A program made the position numbers and the translations under genes. The notes under the pieces are model-generated. The model saw only the letters and a list, made by a program, of their open reading frames with translations, did no database searches and was not told where the DNA came from. DNA of 64,000 nucleotides from Bacteroidota bacterium (GTDB taxonomy: Bacteria; Bacteroidota; Bacteroidia; CAILMK01; JACPUW01), in assembly GCA_016192035.1 (NCBI GenBank), contig JACPUW010000004.1, forward strand, positions 62,001-126,000, read 5' to 3'. Below, in pieces: positions 63,617 to 64,000 of the stretch; position 1 is the stretch's first letter; every line of letters starts with the position of its first letter.

Positions 63617-64000
63617 TTAGCAACCGGGCACCATCCGCGCATAAAACACACGGGCTGCCGTGCCCACCGTACATGCTATGAGGTAGTCATTATCGGCTCC
63701 TTCCGTTATTCCATAGCGTTTCACCAGGTCGGCAGCGCTCGCCTTATGGTTGCGCACCAGCACATTGGCCCTATCCAGTGGCCCTTCTATCACTTCAAAC
63801 ACCCTTCCGGGAAAACCCTCAGGCACGCTGTCAGACAGCAGCAACTGGGTGTTGGCATGGGGTTTTCGCAAGCCGTACCGGGTGCCCAATTGACCGGTGG
63901 CCCCCAGCTTGATGATGGCCGCATTGGGCTCCAGGATATACCGCCACACAGACGGCACCCCTACGGCTTGTGGGGGCACCTCTGGATTATAAGCCTCATA
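63617..64000 (-). CDS. Class I methyltransferase, C-terminal THUMP-like domain (partial)
   Basis: The 3' part of a gene whose start lies beyond base 64000; 127 codons plus the stop are visible. The segment VPSVWRYILEPNAAIIKLG and LSDSVPEGFPGRVFEV, then VLVRNHKASAADLVKRYGI, match the THUMP-like domain that ends a family of SAM-dependent methyltransferases in this phylum. The catalytic domain is outside the window, so the call rests on the C-terminus only. The sequence ends ARMVPGC. Confidence 0.6.
   Translation of the reverse strand, partial: YEAYNPEVPPQAVGVPSVWRYILEPNAAIIKLGATGQLGTRYGLRKPHANTQLLLSDSVPEGFPGRVFEVIEGPLDRANVLVRNHKASAADLVKRYGITEGADNDYLIACTVGTAARVFYARMVPGC

Overview
The window is a 64 kb piece of chromosome from a member of the Bacteroidota, most likely a Cytophagales-type gliding or surface-secreting bacterium. 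Four things point there. There is a gldA-gldF-gldG gliding ABC transporter cluster. There are several secreted proteins with type IX secretion (T9SS) C-terminal domains, a PorV-like T9SS outer-membrane protein and a large TonB-dependent receptor. Gene order such as rpmF-plsX-fabH-efp-accB-accC and rplM-rpsI-rpsB-tsf is typical of the phylum. Many genes are preceded by the phylum's -7 promoter element TAnnTTTG, and Shine-Dalgarno sequences are mostly absent. No rRNA, tRNA, CRISPR array or insertion sequence was recognised. The G+C content looks close to 50 %, apart from an A+T-richer restriction-modification block.

Layout. 1-6081 (minus strand): gldA, gldF, gldG and a DUF4340 gene overlap or nearly touch, followed by dnaN and the start of a dihydroorotase gene. 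6210-9368: an AddA/RecB-type helicase-nuclease. 9387-14638 (minus): NhaD-type antiporter, a Glu/Leu dehydrogenase, a small possible winged-helix protein, a family 2 glycosyltransferase and a flippase-like membrane protein. 14700-16148: ruvC, then a HIT protein and greA. 16242-29614 (minus): a large surface module made of a LytS-like propeller histidine kinase, a LytTR response regulator, a TonB-dependent receptor, a 1455-residue T9SS cargo protein and a PorV-like protein, closed by a hairpin terminator. 29668-31432 (minus): a D-2-hydroxyacid dehydrogenase and rsmA. 31514-41237 (plus): a core metabolism and translation block (pdxA, DUF177, rpmF, plsX, fabH, efp, accB, accC, rplM, rpsI, rpsB, tsf, pyrH). 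41276-44195 (minus): marC-like and a VCBS-repeat T9SS protein. 44334-49534 (plus): surE, a small membrane protein, lpxB, a lipoprotein and a repeat-rich T9SS protein. 49537-52347 (minus): the AddB-like nuclease partner. 52677-53960: type II NADH dehydrogenase. 54214-56619: a TdeIII-like type II restriction-modification pair. 56674-61598: a remodelled surface locus with an intact glycosyltransferase, a broken T9SS cargo gene, a gliding-motility C-terminal-domain protein and a second, truncated copy of the glycosyltransferase tail. 61724-64000: a SAM methyltransferase with an unusual operator-like promoter, a rhodanese-thioredoxin lipoprotein and the C-terminal part of a THUMP-like-domain methyltransferase.

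How the genes fit together. Much of the non-core content concerns the cell surface: gliding (GldAFG), T9SS cargo of two sorting types (type A CTDs and a CHU_C-type CTD), PorV-like delivery, and a regulated TonB receptor-cargo-PorV operon. The most distinctive candidate system is that regulated operon. A three-copy, 14-bp-phased repeat sits just upstream of a promoter-like element between the LytTR regulator and the receptor, so it could be the regulator's binding site. The second is the remodelled locus at 56.6-61.6 kb, which records loss or exchange of surface-protein and glycosyltransferase genes. All functions come from reading the sequence; no database search was run.
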